Part shown: positions 1 through 6,918 of the stretch, in pieces | Layout: each line of letters opens with the position of its first letter | Position numbering within the stretch: the first letter of the stretch is position 1 | Source: Clostridium gasigenes | GTDB taxonomy: Bacteria; Bacillota; Clostridia; Clostridiales; Clostridiaceae | Assembly: GCF_900104115.1 (NCBI RefSeq) | Contig: NZ_FNJM01000009.1 | Location: 1-64,000, forward strand | Direction of reading: 5' to 3' | DNA: 64,000 bases | Position numbers and translations under genes: made by a program | Notes under the pieces: generated by a model | What the model was told of the DNA's origin: nothing | Database searches by the model: none | What the model saw: only the letters and a program-made list of their open reading frames with translations

Positions 1-1
1 G

Positions 2-475
2 GTTGTATCTTATGTATTAAGTAATAGAAATGATAATAAGCTTGTATTTGATACATATGATCTTGCAATCGAAAAGAATCCAAATGCAATACCATTATTT
101 CATAGCGATAGAGGGTTTCAATACACAAGCAAAGCGTTCCAAACGAAGTTACAGGAACAAGGCATAGAACAATCCATGTCTAGAGTTGGGTGCTGCATTG
201 ATAATGCACCGACCGAAGGATTTTGGGGCATTATCAAATCAGAGATGTATTATATATCTGATTTTTGCAATGAAGAAGAATTACGTAAGGCAATCGATGA
301 ATATATAGATTATTACAACAACTATAGATATCAAGAAAGATATGGTACTCTAGCACCTATTGAAGTAAGAAATGCTGCATTAAGAAATGATAATCCAATT
401 CAATATCCTATTCCTAAAAATAAACGAATACAAGCTTATAAAGCAATGTTAGAATCAAAGAAACAAAGTGCATAA
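2..475 (+). CDS. IS3-family transposase OrfB, C-terminal part (5' end outside window)
   Basis: The frame is open from base 2 and continues into the stop at 473-475. It carries the second half of the rve/DDE integrase core: HSDRGFQYTS contains the second catalytic aspartate, and the EGFWGIIKSE segment carries the catalytic glutamate. The tail IDYYNNYRYQERYGTLAPIEVR is typical of IS3-family OrfB. The protein would act on the ends of its own element in transposition. No frameshift or stop is visible in the 157 codons present, so the copy may be intact beyond the window edge. Confidence 0.85.
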   Translation, partial: VVSYVLSNRNDNKLVFDTYDLAIEKNPNAIPLFHSDRGFQYTSKAFQTKLQEQGIEQSMSRVGCCIDNAPTEGFWGIIKSEMYYISDFCNEEELRKAIDEYIDYYNNYRYQERYGTLAPIEVRNAALRNDNPIQYPIPKNKRIQAYKAMLESKKQSA

Positions 476-478
476 AAA

Positions 479-502
479 ATGCGACCAATAATATGGTCGC
501 AT
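479..502 (+). terminator. hairpin at the 3' end of the IS
   Basis: A 9-bp perfect stem (ATGCGACCA / TGGTCGCAT) with a 6-nt loop follows the transposase stop codon. There is no strong T-run, so it may be a weak terminator or an mRNA end structure of the element. Confidence 0.5.
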
Positions 503-578
503 CAACTTATACATTTTTAATTATTTAACCTGTCTACTTGACAGAGGTCAGTTCATAATTTGCAACACCTTTGTTTGA

Positions 579-1307
579 TTAAAACATATCTTTATTTAGT
601 TTTATAAAATCATCTTGTTTTTTTAGGTAAGTTACTAATGGATCTACATTGTCATTTGTAGATTCGGCCAATGATTTTTTATATTCATCTGAGCTATCAC
701 CATTCATATATTGCAATGGTAGTTTGTTATCTAATAATTGTTTTAAGAATATAAAGCGTCCAATTCGTCCATTACCATCTTGGAAGGGGTGAATTACTTC
801 AAATTCTAAATGGAATTTTGCTATATCATAGAGTGTTGGAAATTCTAAATCATTGAAACTACTTATTAAAGAATTTAACTTATCTTCAACTTCCCATGGG
901 TTTGCAGTATTAAAGTTAGCTCCTAAAATTTTATTAGAATATTTTTTAAAAACACCTGATAGGCCTAGGTCATATAACCTAGTTCTATACATTAAACTTC
1001 CATGCCACTCTTTAATAATTTCTAAAGTAAGTTTATTATCTAAATTATCAACAATTAAATCAAATGTATAAAAGGAGTTAACACTTTCCTGTACATCATC
1101 TAAGCTATGAGTACCGGTGACTATATTTTTTTCAATTAACATTTGTAATGCCTCAGTAGTAAATGTACTACCTTCAATTTTATTGGAATTATAAATAAAA
1201 TCATATTTAAGTATTTGATTTAGTGAATTGTTGATTCCTTTTGTCTCATTTAATATTTGTAAAAATTTATTGTAATCATAGTCTTGATTTATATTTTGTA
1301 AATTCAT
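579..1307 (-). CDS. Fic-domain protein (probable AMP transferase, self-inhibited class)
   Basis: This is a Fic/DOC-family enzyme of 242 aa. Fic proteins usually transfer AMP from ATP to a hydroxyl of a target protein. The complete active-site motif HPFQDGNGRIGR is at residues 173-184. An inhibitory helix of the form S-x-x-x-E-G (SNKIEG, residues 41-46) lies N-terminal, as in class II Fic proteins, where its glutamate blocks ATP positioning. No separate antitoxin gene is visible, which fits self-inhibition. The ATG is preceded by AGGGGGAG. The gene sits alone between IS debris and reads opposite to its neighbours. The target is unknown. Confidence 0.85.
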   Translation of the reverse strand: MNLQNINQDYDYNKFLQILNETKGINNSLNQILKYDFIYNSNKIEGSTFTTEALQMLIEKNIVTGTHSLDDVQESVNSFYTFDLIVDNLDNKLTLEIIKEWHGSLMYRTRLYDLGLSGVFKKYSNKILGANFNTANPWEVEDKLNSLISSFNDLEFPTLYDIAKFHLEFEVIHPFQDGNGRIGRFIFLKQLLDNKLPLQYMNGDSSDEYKKSLAESTNDNVDPLVTYLKKQDDFIKLNKDMF

Positions 1308-1444
1308 TTTCTCCCCCTAAAGGTATCAATATATATTAATAGTATATTACTTAATATTATATCTAATTTAAATATATTAAACAATAACAATAGGGTGTGT
1401 ATTTATATCAAACTAGGTTGTTAGCTAGCAATTTCGTGTTAGGC

Positions 1445-1487
1445 AAGCCTCTTTTGCAGTACCTCCAAAGGAAATAGGCTTTTTTTT
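1445..1487 (+). terminator. hairpin followed by a long T-run
   Basis: AAGCCT at 1445-1450 pairs with AGGCTT at 1476-1481, with an inner CTTTT/AAAGG pairing, and eight T follow. It has the form of an intrinsic terminator on the + strand, although no intact + strand gene lies immediately upstream. It may end a small untranslated transcript. Confidence 0.45.
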
Positions 1488-1489
1488 CT

Positions 1490-1677
1490 CTAACTATTAT
1501 TTTCATCATATTCTTTTATAACGTTATCACATTTCGTGATAACGTAGCAAACCATTGCTCAGACAAGTTTTGCAGGATTAATACCTGCAGTGAAGGAACT
1601 ATTTTCAGGTATAAGTATTGTTTAAAATAGTGAAGTAAAGGAACTGCAATAGAGCTATAAAATGGTACCTATAGAAT
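1490..1677 (+). other. candidate structured RNA or operator-rich region, no ORF
   Basis: No credible ORF is seen. The stretch contains a perfect 10-bp inverted repeat ACGTTATCAC-ATTTC-GTGATAACGT (1521-1545) and a 6-bp stem TGCAGG/CCTGCA (1571-1589). Two GGAACT boxes occur (1595-1600 and about 1640-1646), and ACCATT/AATGGT (1551-1556 and 1661-1666) could close the domain. The IS remnant begins just after it. The structure suggests a folded RNA or decayed element, but I recognise no known family. Confidence 0.3.
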
Positions 1678-1741
1678 GGACAGTTAGAAAAAAAGTGCAA
1701 AACATTTATTTAACTGACTCTATTTTATAGGGTCTTTTTTT

Positions 1742-2053
1742 ATTGTAAAATCAGATCAAGGTTGCTATTATACTAGCGTTAAATTTCAAGAGATTATATC
1801 AAAGCAAGAAATTAGACAATCGATGTCTCGAAGAGGTAATTGCTTGGATAATGCCCCGCAAGAGTCCTTCTTCGGACATATGGAAGATGAGATTCACCTT
1901 GGAAAATGCAACACATTTAATCTACTAAAACAAGAAATTGATAATTATATTGGTTATTACAATAACGATAGATATCAATGGAATTTGGCCAAGCTATCAC
2001 CAAATAAATACTACGAATATCTAGAAACCGGTGAATATCCGATTAAAATCTAG
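1742..2053 (+). pseudogene. IS3-family transposase OrfB, C-terminal remnant
   Basis: The frame reads IVKSDQGCYYTS then MSRRGNCLDNAPQESFFGHMEDE, which is the second Asp and the Glu region of an IS3-family DDE transposase. It ends at 2051-2053. OrfA, the first catalytic Asp and the N-terminal part of OrfB are missing. Shortly upstream, the left inverted repeat is followed by a hairpin with a T-run. The sequence differs from the transposase at the window start, so it derives from another element. It cannot be active by itself. Confidence 0.8.
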
Positions 2054-2087
2054 CTAAACTAATTTTATATATTAATATAATTTAAAA

Positions 2088-2127
2088 CACTGGTAAATAC
2101 CTATAAACGGTATAATACCAGTGCTTT
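2088..2127 (+). terminator. hairpin inside the IS remnant
   Basis: CACTGGTA (2088-2095) pairs with TACCAGTG (2116-2123) and is followed by CTTTCTT. It lies between the transposase stop and the right inverted repeat, which is where IS elements often carry their own terminator. Confidence 0.5.
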
Positions 2128-2300
2128 CTTGTCATACATCTTCCATAAAAAATATTCCAATTCATTTTTAGGCATTTTTTTCTAACTGTCCTTGACATAG
2201 AGACCACTTTATTAGAGGCTTTATTGCATTTTTTTGTAACAAGAAAATGAATTTATGGAACAAAAAAGAAATATCTATACTGGAATGTTATTTTAAATAA

Positions 2301-2429
2301 TGTTCATGTTCTGAATTTGAAAGTATGGAAGAACTAAATATATATATAAATCATCCAAAACATGTGAAAGTAGCTGAGTTTATTAAAAAGTCTGTAGAAG
2401 AAAGAGTATCAGTAGATTATAAATTTTAA
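2301..2429 (+). pseudogene. Dabb (stress-responsive A/B barrel) protein, C-terminal remnant
   Basis: The frame contains SEFESMEELNIYINHPKHVK and then VAEFIKKSVEERVSVDYKF before TAA at 2427-2429. This matches the C-terminal half of small Dabb-family proteins, where the HP-HV-V-EF-K motif is typical. A stop codon and unrelated sequence lie immediately upstream, and there is no ribosome binding site. The 5' half was probably lost when the adjacent IS remnant rearranged the locus. Confidence 0.55.
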
Positions 2430-2467
2430 TTAAATGTGACAAATGTTACCGAATAAAACTATAGATT

Positions 2468-2486
2468 AATGTTAAACTAATGTTAG
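2468..2486 (-). promoter_or_regulatory. TTAACA direct-repeat site (minus orientation), possible response-regulator operator
   Basis: Read on the minus strand this is CTAACATTAGTTTAACATT, 17 of 19 identical to the site at 9332-9350 upstream of the response regulator. The half-sites are again 11 bp apart. It sits about 35 bp upstream of the gene at 2519. Chance matches are possible in AT-rich DNA. Confidence 0.3.
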
Positions 2487-2518
2487 AAAATAAATATGAG
2501 ATATAGGAGGACGAAAAA

Positions 2519-3154
2519 ATGAGTTTATATTTAGGAAAAATTCATTACTGGTTATTTAATAAAATAGTTTGGTTTGAAGGTTTAGAAGAAGAAATAATAG
2601 ATTTAGCAAAAAATGAAGGTTTAGACATAGAAAGCCTATCAAAAGATATAAATAATAAATATGGAGAAAAGTTACCAAAGCTTCCACTTGAGGAAATGAT
2701 TGATACATCAAATATTCATGGATGGCTTCAAGAAAAAATACATTCAGCAGAAGGAAGACTTGCAACATGGACAGGTAAACTTTTAGAAAAAGAAAATTCA
2801 AAGGAAAAATTAGAAGATTTATATATAAGACAAGGTATAAAAGCTGCTAAAGAGGTAAAAGAAGAGGGAAAATCATTAAATACAGCTATTGATATATTTA
2901 ATTCAGTAAATGATTATATTTTAGATGGGATGCCTTGTGATAGAGTAAATGAAGTTATATCACAAGATGAAGAAAAAGTTATTTGGAAAAGAAGAATTTG
3001 CGTTCACAAAGATATTTGGGAATCTGCAAATGGAGATGTAAATTATTTTTATGATTTAAGAAACTTATGGATAAAATCTTTTGTTACAGAAGTGAATAAT
3101 GAATTTAAATATACTAAAGATGAAAATAATGGGATGCAAATAGGAAGAGTATAG
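2519..3154 (+). CDS. conserved protein of unknown function, first gene of a hemerythrin/DUF1858 set
   Basis: I do not recognise a domain in this 211-aa protein. It is soluble, has no signal peptide or membrane segment, is rich in Lys/Glu and probably mostly helical. It contains a few possible metal ligands (H9, a cysteine in DGMPCDR, and the CVHKD segment). The start is well supported by AGGAGG 8 nt upstream. It is followed after 6 nt by a hemerythrin-domain gene and then a CxxC protein, so a role with non-haem iron, nitrosative stress or Fe-S repair is a reasonable inference from context only. Confidence 0.7.
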   Translation: MSLYLGKIHYWLFNKIVWFEGLEEEIIDLAKNEGLDIESLSKDINNKYGEKLPKLPLEEMIDTSNIHGWLQEKIHSAEGRLATWTGKLLEKENSKEKLEDLYIRQGIKAAKEVKEEGKSLNTAIDIFNSVNDYILDGMPCDRVNEVISQDEEKVIWKRRICVHKDIWESANGDVNYFYDLRNLWIKSFVTEVNNEFKYTKDENNGMQIGRV

Positions 3155-3160
3155 GAGAAT

Positions 3161-3721
3161 ATGAATATGAATGCAGTAGAATTAATGATAGAAGAACATA
3201 AAAATATTAAACAAATGTTAAAGGTTGTTAGAAAAGCTTGTTTTGGTATTTTAGAAGGAGGAGAAGTGAATTACGAAGATTTTTATAAGGTAATATATTT
3301 TATAAAAAACTATGCAGATTCACATCATCATAAAAAAGAAGAAACAATGTTATTTAATAGAATGGTAGATGAAATAGGAGCAACAGCAGAAAAAGTAGTT
3401 AAATACGGAATGCTTGTAGAACATGATCTCGGAAGATTGTATATGATAAATTTACAAGCTGCATTAGAATCTTTTAAAGAAGGAAATAATGAAGCTAAGC
3501 TAGATGTAATTGCAAATGCAGTTTCTTATACTAATCTTTTAGAGAGGCACATTCATAAAGAAGACAATGTAGTATATAAATTTGCAGAAAGACAATTAAA
3601 GAAGGAAACTATAGATGAACTTAACGAGGAATGTGCAAAATTTGAAAGTGAAAATACTAATATAAAAGATGAGAATTTAGCTATATTAGAAGAATTAAAA
3701 CTAAAGTATGATATTAAATAA
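3161..3721 (+). CDS. hemerythrin-domain (HHE) protein
   Basis: This 186-aa protein is a four-helix hemerythrin-like domain. Candidate di-iron ligands are H13 (EEHKNI), H55-57 with E60/E61 (DSHHHKKEE), H88 (VEHD), and H130/H132/E134 (RHIHKED). Bacterial HHE proteins bind O2 or NO at a di-iron site or take part in Fe-S cluster repair (YtfE/RIC/ScdA). It lies 6 nt after the preceding gene and 56 nt before the DUF1858 gene, so the three are probably one operon. An ATG at 3167 is an equally good start by spacing from TAGGAG. Confidence 0.85.
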   Translation: MNMNAVELMIEEHKNIKQMLKVVRKACFGILEGGEVNYEDFYKVIYFIKNYADSHHHKKEETMLFNRMVDEIGATAEKVVKYGMLVEHDLGRLYMINLQAALESFKEGNNEAKLDVIANAVSYTNLLERHIHKEDNVVYKFAERQLKKETIDELNEECAKFESENTNIKDENLAILEELKLKYDIK

Positions 3722-3777
3722 ATTAGAGAGTAAAAAATTATTAAATTTAATAAATATTAAAAGGATAGGTGATTTTT

Positions 3778-3960
3778 ATGATAACTAAAGACATGACTAT
3801 AGGAGAAGTAATAAGAGCAAAGGATAATGCTCCAGAAATATTAATGGGCTTTGGAATGGGATGTGTTGGATGTCCATCAGCTCAAGCAGAAACAATAGAA
3901 GACGCTGCAACAGTACATGGATTAAACTTAGAAAGTTTATTAGAAGCTTTAAATAAGTAA
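3778..3960 (+). CDS. DUF1858 / ScdA_N-like redox-disulfide protein
   Basis: This 60-aa protein is the small DUF1858 domain, also found as the hybrid-cluster-protein-associated redox-disulfide domain and as the N-terminal domain of ScdA/RIC. The signature GMGCVGCPSA places a CxxC at C29/C32. The start ATG at 3778 follows AGGTGA by 5 nt; a GTG at 3769 is less likely. In ScdA and YtfE relatives this domain is fused to a hemerythrin domain. Here the partner is the separate gene just upstream. The predicted role is thiol redox or metal handling in Fe-S cluster repair. Confidence 0.85.
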   Translation: MITKDMTIGEVIRAKDNAPEILMGFGMGCVGCPSAQAETIEDAATVHGLNLESLLEALNK

Positions 3961-4025
3961 TTTCTAGTATATTAAAAAAGGAATTAGATAAAAAATAAGA
4001 ATTAGATAATAGATAGAAAGCATGT

Positions 4026-4077
4026 AAAAACCTTAGTATTGAGTGATTTTTGAAATTAACTCTTTGCTAAGGTTTTT
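4026..4077. terminator. bidirectional terminator between convergent genes
   Basis: AAAAACCTTAG (4026-4036) pairs with CTAAGGTTTTT (4067-4077), with an inner GAGT/ACTC pairing. A-runs and T-runs flank both sides. It ends the hemerythrin set on the + strand and the thioesterase gene on the - strand. Confidence 0.85.
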
Positions 4078-4098
4078 ATGCTTTTTGAGAATAGATAA

Positions 4099-4851
4099 TT
4101 AACTATTCTTTTTCCATTTTAATTGTAACTTTGTAAGAAGCTTTTTCTCATTACCTATAATAGTATGAAGAGTAATAAGTTCATCAGTTTCATTTTTAAT
4201 TACTTCAGTAGAAACATTAATAGTATCTCCATCAGATGTTTCTTTCTTAAATAGTACCTTAATATTAATTAGGGTATATTCTTTTGAGATAGAACGTGGC
4301 AGTGTATCTATTGACATTTCCATATATTTCACATTATTAACATGATTATTTGAATCAATGTCACTATATCTAATAGGATAGTCTTTAGAATAGTCTATTT
4401 TCTCTATATCAGGTATATCATCTAAAGGAATAGGTTTTTTTACATCACCTTTAATTCCGTATATTTCATATTGATCAGGAGATATTTTGGCAGGACGCCT
4501 TTTATCAAGGTCAATTAAGATAGCTATAGAAAAAGCTTCACCTATAATTTTATCTTCTGAATTTCTAATAGTATAGCCTCTATAACCATAAAACTTCTTA
4601 CCCCCTAATACTTCAGTATCCACACTTATTGTTTCTCTAAAATTAGGATATTCATATATATGTATATCATATTTTAAAAGAATCCAAACACAATTATTAT
4701 TTACGAAACCTTGGTCTGTTTCACCTAAAGAATCAGATTGTGAGATAACAACATCCCATAAGTAATTTACTAAAGATGAGAATTTGCATTTTAGGTTAGA
4801 ATCAACATCATAAGTATTTATTTTATATTCCTTTTTAAATTTATCATTCAA
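4099..4851 (-). CDS. acyl-ACP thioesterase
   Basis: This is an acyl-ACP thioesterase of the FatA/FatB/bacterial TE family (double hot-dog fold), which releases free fatty acids from acyl carrier protein in the cytoplasm. Family landmarks are the YDVDSNLKCKFSSLVNYLWD start, WILLKYDIHIYEYPNF, and the second hot-dog segment RYSDIDSNNHVNNVKYMEM, which holds the conserved Asn-His pair. I chose the TTG at 4851 as start because AAAAGGGGGGC sits about 8 nt before it. An ATG at 4893 would add 14 residues unlike the family N-terminus. It is monocistronic and faces the hemerythrin set. Confidence 0.85.
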   Translation of the reverse strand: MNDKFKKEYKINTYDVDSNLKCKFSSLVNYLWDVVISQSDSLGETDQGFVNNNCVWILLKYDIHIYEYPNFRETISVDTEVLGGKKFYGYRGYTIRNSEDKIIGEAFSIAILIDLDKRRPAKISPDQYEIYGIKGDVKKPIPLDDIPDIEKIDYSKDYPIRYSDIDSNNHVNNVKYMEMSIDTLPRSISKEYTLINIKVLFKKETSDGDTINVSTEVIKNETDELITLHTIIGNEKKLLTKLQLKWKKNS

Positions 4852-5053
4852 GTATATAGCCCCCCTTTTATATAGTCTTAACGTACTATTCATTATGGAA
4901 TCTTTAAACTGTACTTTTAAATTATACCATAATTATAGGCATTATATACACTAGAGATAAATTGAAAAACGCACTTATCAGTGAGGAGTATAGCAAGAAT
5001 CGGTTGCATTATATGAGAACTTTAACAGCAAACTTCAAGAACTAAAGTTTAAT

Positions 5054-5079
5054 GATAAATTACATATGTGTAATTTATC
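5054..5079. repeat. perfect inverted repeat, 11-bp arms
   Basis: GATAAATTACA (5054-5064) and TGTAATTTATC (5069-5079) form a perfect dyad with a 4-nt centre. It lies in the gene-free stretch upstream of the phage replication relic. A smaller GCGTG-AAA-CACGC hairpin follows at about 5087-5100. A repressor operator is possible, but none is identified. Confidence 0.5.
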
Positions 5080-5121
5080 AAAGGTGAGCGTGAAACACGC
5101 CTCCCTTTATTTTTAACAAGG

Positions 5122-5138
5122 TTGACTCACTGAGTCAA
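5122..5138. promoter_or_regulatory. perfect palindrome TTGACTCA-C-TGAGTCAA
   Basis: This is a 17-bp perfect dyad with a single central base. AGTGGA-TT-TCCACT, another short perfect dyad, follows at about 5158-5171. Such sites are typical of dimeric repressors in phage control regions. Ownership is not known. Confidence 0.35.
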
Positions 5139-5233
5139 TAATTAAGTTGGACCCCTCAGTGGATTTCCACTTTCATTTAAAATAAAAAAGAAGGACTGGC
5201 ATAGAAATTTTGATTTGGAATTAGTGAATACCT

Positions 5234-5330
5234 GTTCCAAAAATTCACATAGGGGTGGTCCATAAATACATATAGCCTGTTCAATAAATAGATATAAGGT
5301 ATTCCATAAATAGGTATAGGGTGTTCCATG
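5234..5330 (+). repeat. five iteron-like direct repeats with 22-23 bp period
   Basis: Five imperfect copies of a unit close to GTTCCATAAATAGGTATAGG begin at about 5234, 5257, 5279, 5301 and 5323. The period of 22-23 bp is two helical turns, as in replication iterons. They lie upstream of a phage replisome-organizer gene, so they may be its initiator-binding sites or a remnant replication origin. The stretch 4852-5600 holds no gene apart from these repeats and the palindromes noted above. Confidence 0.6.
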
Positions 5331-5600
5331 AACGTTAAAGTAAGTAATACAAGCTAATAATACAATTTAATAATACAAGTTAAGATAGATTAGATATATT
5401 GTCTTGCAGACAAAAAAAGGTAAATTTAAAAGTAAATAAAATATATTAGAAAATGATATTAGAGATTAAGAAAAGAAACGATAAGTGGGAAAATCAACAA
5501 ATAAAAATAAATTTAAAAATATTTTCAAAAAGTTATGTTACTGCATATATTAAAAGTAAGGGGAACAAATATAAAAATAAAAAAGGGTGGAGTGGTTTTT

Positions 5601-5957
5601 ATGGATAGAGCATTTAAGGGAGTTTGGATACCAGCTAAGGTTTGGTTAGATAAAGAGCTAACACTTACAGAAAAAGTGTTTTTAGTTGAGATATCATCAT
5701 TAGATGGAATAAATGGATGTTATGCAGGAAATACTCATTTTATGATATTCAGTGGGTTAAGCAAGGGTAGATGCTCTGGGGTAATTAAAGCTTTAAAGAC
5801 TAAGGGATACATAAATATAAAAATGATTTATAAGAATGACAATAAAACAGTAGAACGAAGAATTATAAAAGTTAAGGGCGATAAATTTGAGGGAAAAGCA
5901 AATGTTGAAAACATGGAAAACATGGAAATATGGAAAATATGGAAAACATGGAAATAG
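5601..5957 (+). CDS. phage replisome organizer, N-terminal half (frameshifted)
   Basis: This 118-residue frame begins MDRAFKGVWIPAKVWLDKEL and continues as a winged-helix DNA-binding domain (LTLTEKVFLVEISSLDG, a recognition-helix-like SGLSKGRCSGVIKALKTKGY). That is the usual N-terminus of phage replication initiators of the DnaD/replisome-organizer type. ATG 5601 follows AGGGTGGAG. The frame runs into a run of near-identical 8-9 bp units (5913-5955) and then stops at 5955-5957. The rest of the protein continues in another frame from 5930, so the pair is one gene broken by repeat slippage. Confidence 0.7.
   Translation: MDRAFKGVWIPAKVWLDKELTLTEKVFLVEISSLDGINGCYAGNTHFMIFSGLSKGRCSGVIKALKTKGYINIKMIYKNDNKTVERRIIKVKGDKFEGKANVENMENMEIWKIWKTWK
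5913..5955 (+). repeat. short tandem repeat (ATGGAAAAC / ATGGAAAT units) at a frameshift
   Basis: Five head-to-tail units occur: ATGGAAAAC, ATGGAAAT, ATGGAAAAT, ATGGAAAAC and ATGGAAAT, with lengths 9, 8, 9, 9 and 8. The 8-bp units shift the frame. Removing one 8-bp unit, or adding one base, would join the upstream winged-helix frame to the downstream phage C-terminal domain frame. Confidence 0.75.
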
Positions 5958-6694
5958 GACAAGTTCCTTTAATAAATGAAATTTATGAAGAAAATAAAAG
6001 CTTAAATATAAATTTACAGGATATTAAAATAAATACAAAGGAAATTTCAGTAGATGTTATTGAACATAATGAAACAAATGATAGTTATAAAGATGTACAG
6101 CAGCATAAGCAAAATAGTTTTAATAATGAGGAAACTAGGGCAAGCAATGATAATAGGAATAATTGTAGTGAAAAGCCCTTGTATCATTATGTAATTGAGT
6201 ATTTAAATATTCTGTGTGGAACAAATTATAAGGTGACAACAGTTAAGAATGAAAAGCTAATAAATGCAAGGATTAAGGAAGGTTATGGCTTGGAAGATTT
6301 CCAAAATATAATTAGTGCAAAGGCTAATGAGTGGTTAGACAGTGATATGGAAAAGTATTTGAGGCCAGAAACCTTATTTGGGACAAAGTTTGAAGGGTAT
6401 GTAAATGAATTTAATATGAATATGAAATCTTGCGTAATTAATAACAACTTGGAATCTAAAGCTGGTAATTTTAATGGATATAGAGATAATTCAAGTTCTA
6501 ATTTATATAAAAATAATAATGATGGGAAAGGGGGACAAGCATATGGAGGGAAATTTAAAGATGCTAGAAATAATAGAACGAATCAGGTAAATGGAGATGA
6601 AGAAAAAGCAAGCAGATGGAGCCAAGGAAGCAACACAAGTAACAGATCACTTACAGCAGAGGAAAGAGAATGGGCAGAGCGAGAACTTTTCTAA
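5930..6694 (+). CDS. phage replisome organizer, C-terminal half (conserved phage C-terminal domain)
   Basis: This frame holds a low-complexity Asn-rich linker and then a conserved phage C-terminal domain (Phg_2220_C type): HYVIEYLNILCGTNYKVTT, then LINARIKEGYGLEDFQNII, then MEKYLRPETLFGTKFEGYVN. The KYLRPETLFG string is the hallmark of this domain in phage replication proteins. The first codons are the same repeat that ends the upstream frame, and no ribosome binding site precedes ATG 5930. It is therefore the displaced C-terminal half of the gene that begins at 5601. The C-terminal tail overlaps the start of a DnaC-like stub. Confidence 0.7.
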   Translation: MENMENMEIGQVPLINEIYEENKSLNINLQDIKINTKEISVDVIEHNETNDSYKDVQQHKQNSFNNEETRASNDNRNNCSEKPLYHYVIEYLNILCGTNYKVTTVKNEKLINARIKEGYGLEDFQNIISAKANEWLDSDMEKYLRPETLFGTKFEGYVNEFNMNMKSCVINNNLESKAGNFNGYRDNSSSNLYKNNNDGKGGQAYGGKFKDARNNRTNQVNGDEEKASRWSQGSNTSNRSLTAEEREWAERELF

Positions 6695-6758
6695 ACCTTG
6701 TAAATTATGTGATGATACTAGTTGGATTGAGGTATTAGGCAATGTAACATTAAAGTAA
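6591..6758 (+). pseudogene. N-terminal stub of a DnaC-like phage helicase loader
   Basis: A 55-codon frame overlaps the end of the replisome-organizer gene. It reads MEMKKKQADGAKEATQVTDH and later KPCKLCDDTSWIEV before a stop. A CxxC-D-T-W segment near the N-terminus is common in phage DnaC-type loaders, which normally sit directly downstream of this kind of initiator. No AAA+ domain follows, so only the 5' end seems to survive. Confidence 0.4.
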
Positions 6759-6845
6759 TATTTTTATAATTGATATAAATGTGGAATAATAGTATAATAA
6801 AAAAGAGAGTATCTTTTTATGACGAAATTATTTTATAACATAATA

Positions 6846-6895
6846 CGGCACAAAATAGACTAGTATATTAAATAGTTATTATTTAATAGATGCCT
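6846..6895 (+). repeat. dispersed GGCAT hairpin repeat, degenerate copy
   Basis: The sequence GGCACAAAATAGACTAG...ATAGTTATTATTTAATAGATGCC matches the dispersed hairpin family seen at 9269, 32198 and 37649, although the left arm is eroded. It lies just upstream of the ribosome binding site of the glycosyltransferase gene. Confidence 0.5.
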
Positions 6896-6918
6896 AAAAG
6901 CTAAGGAGTCGAATTTAT

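Larger units (their letters stand above)
1..555 (+). mobile_element. IS3-family (IS150-like) element, 3' portion
   Basis: The window opens inside an insertion sequence. It holds the 3' part of an IS3-type transposase, then a hairpin, then a terminal inverted repeat at 529-555 that reads TGAACTGACC... on the minus strand and ends in CA, as IS3-group elements do. The left end lies outside the window, so element length and target duplication cannot be judged. Confidence 0.8.
1678..2191 (+). mobile_element. internally deleted IS3-like element with both inverted repeats
   Basis: The left end GGACAGTTAGAAAAAAAGTGC (1678-1698) matches the reverse complement of 2172-2191 (GGACAGTTAGAAAAAAATGC) almost perfectly. 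Between them only the last third of an OrfB gene survives, so this 514-bp unit is a non-autonomous, MITE-like derivative. No clear target duplication was found next to the repeats. Confidence 0.7.

Noticed and set aside
5234-5330. Repeats resembling a small CRISPR array
   Set aside because: The units are contiguous and imperfect with no spacers, and no cas genes are nearby; iterons fit better.
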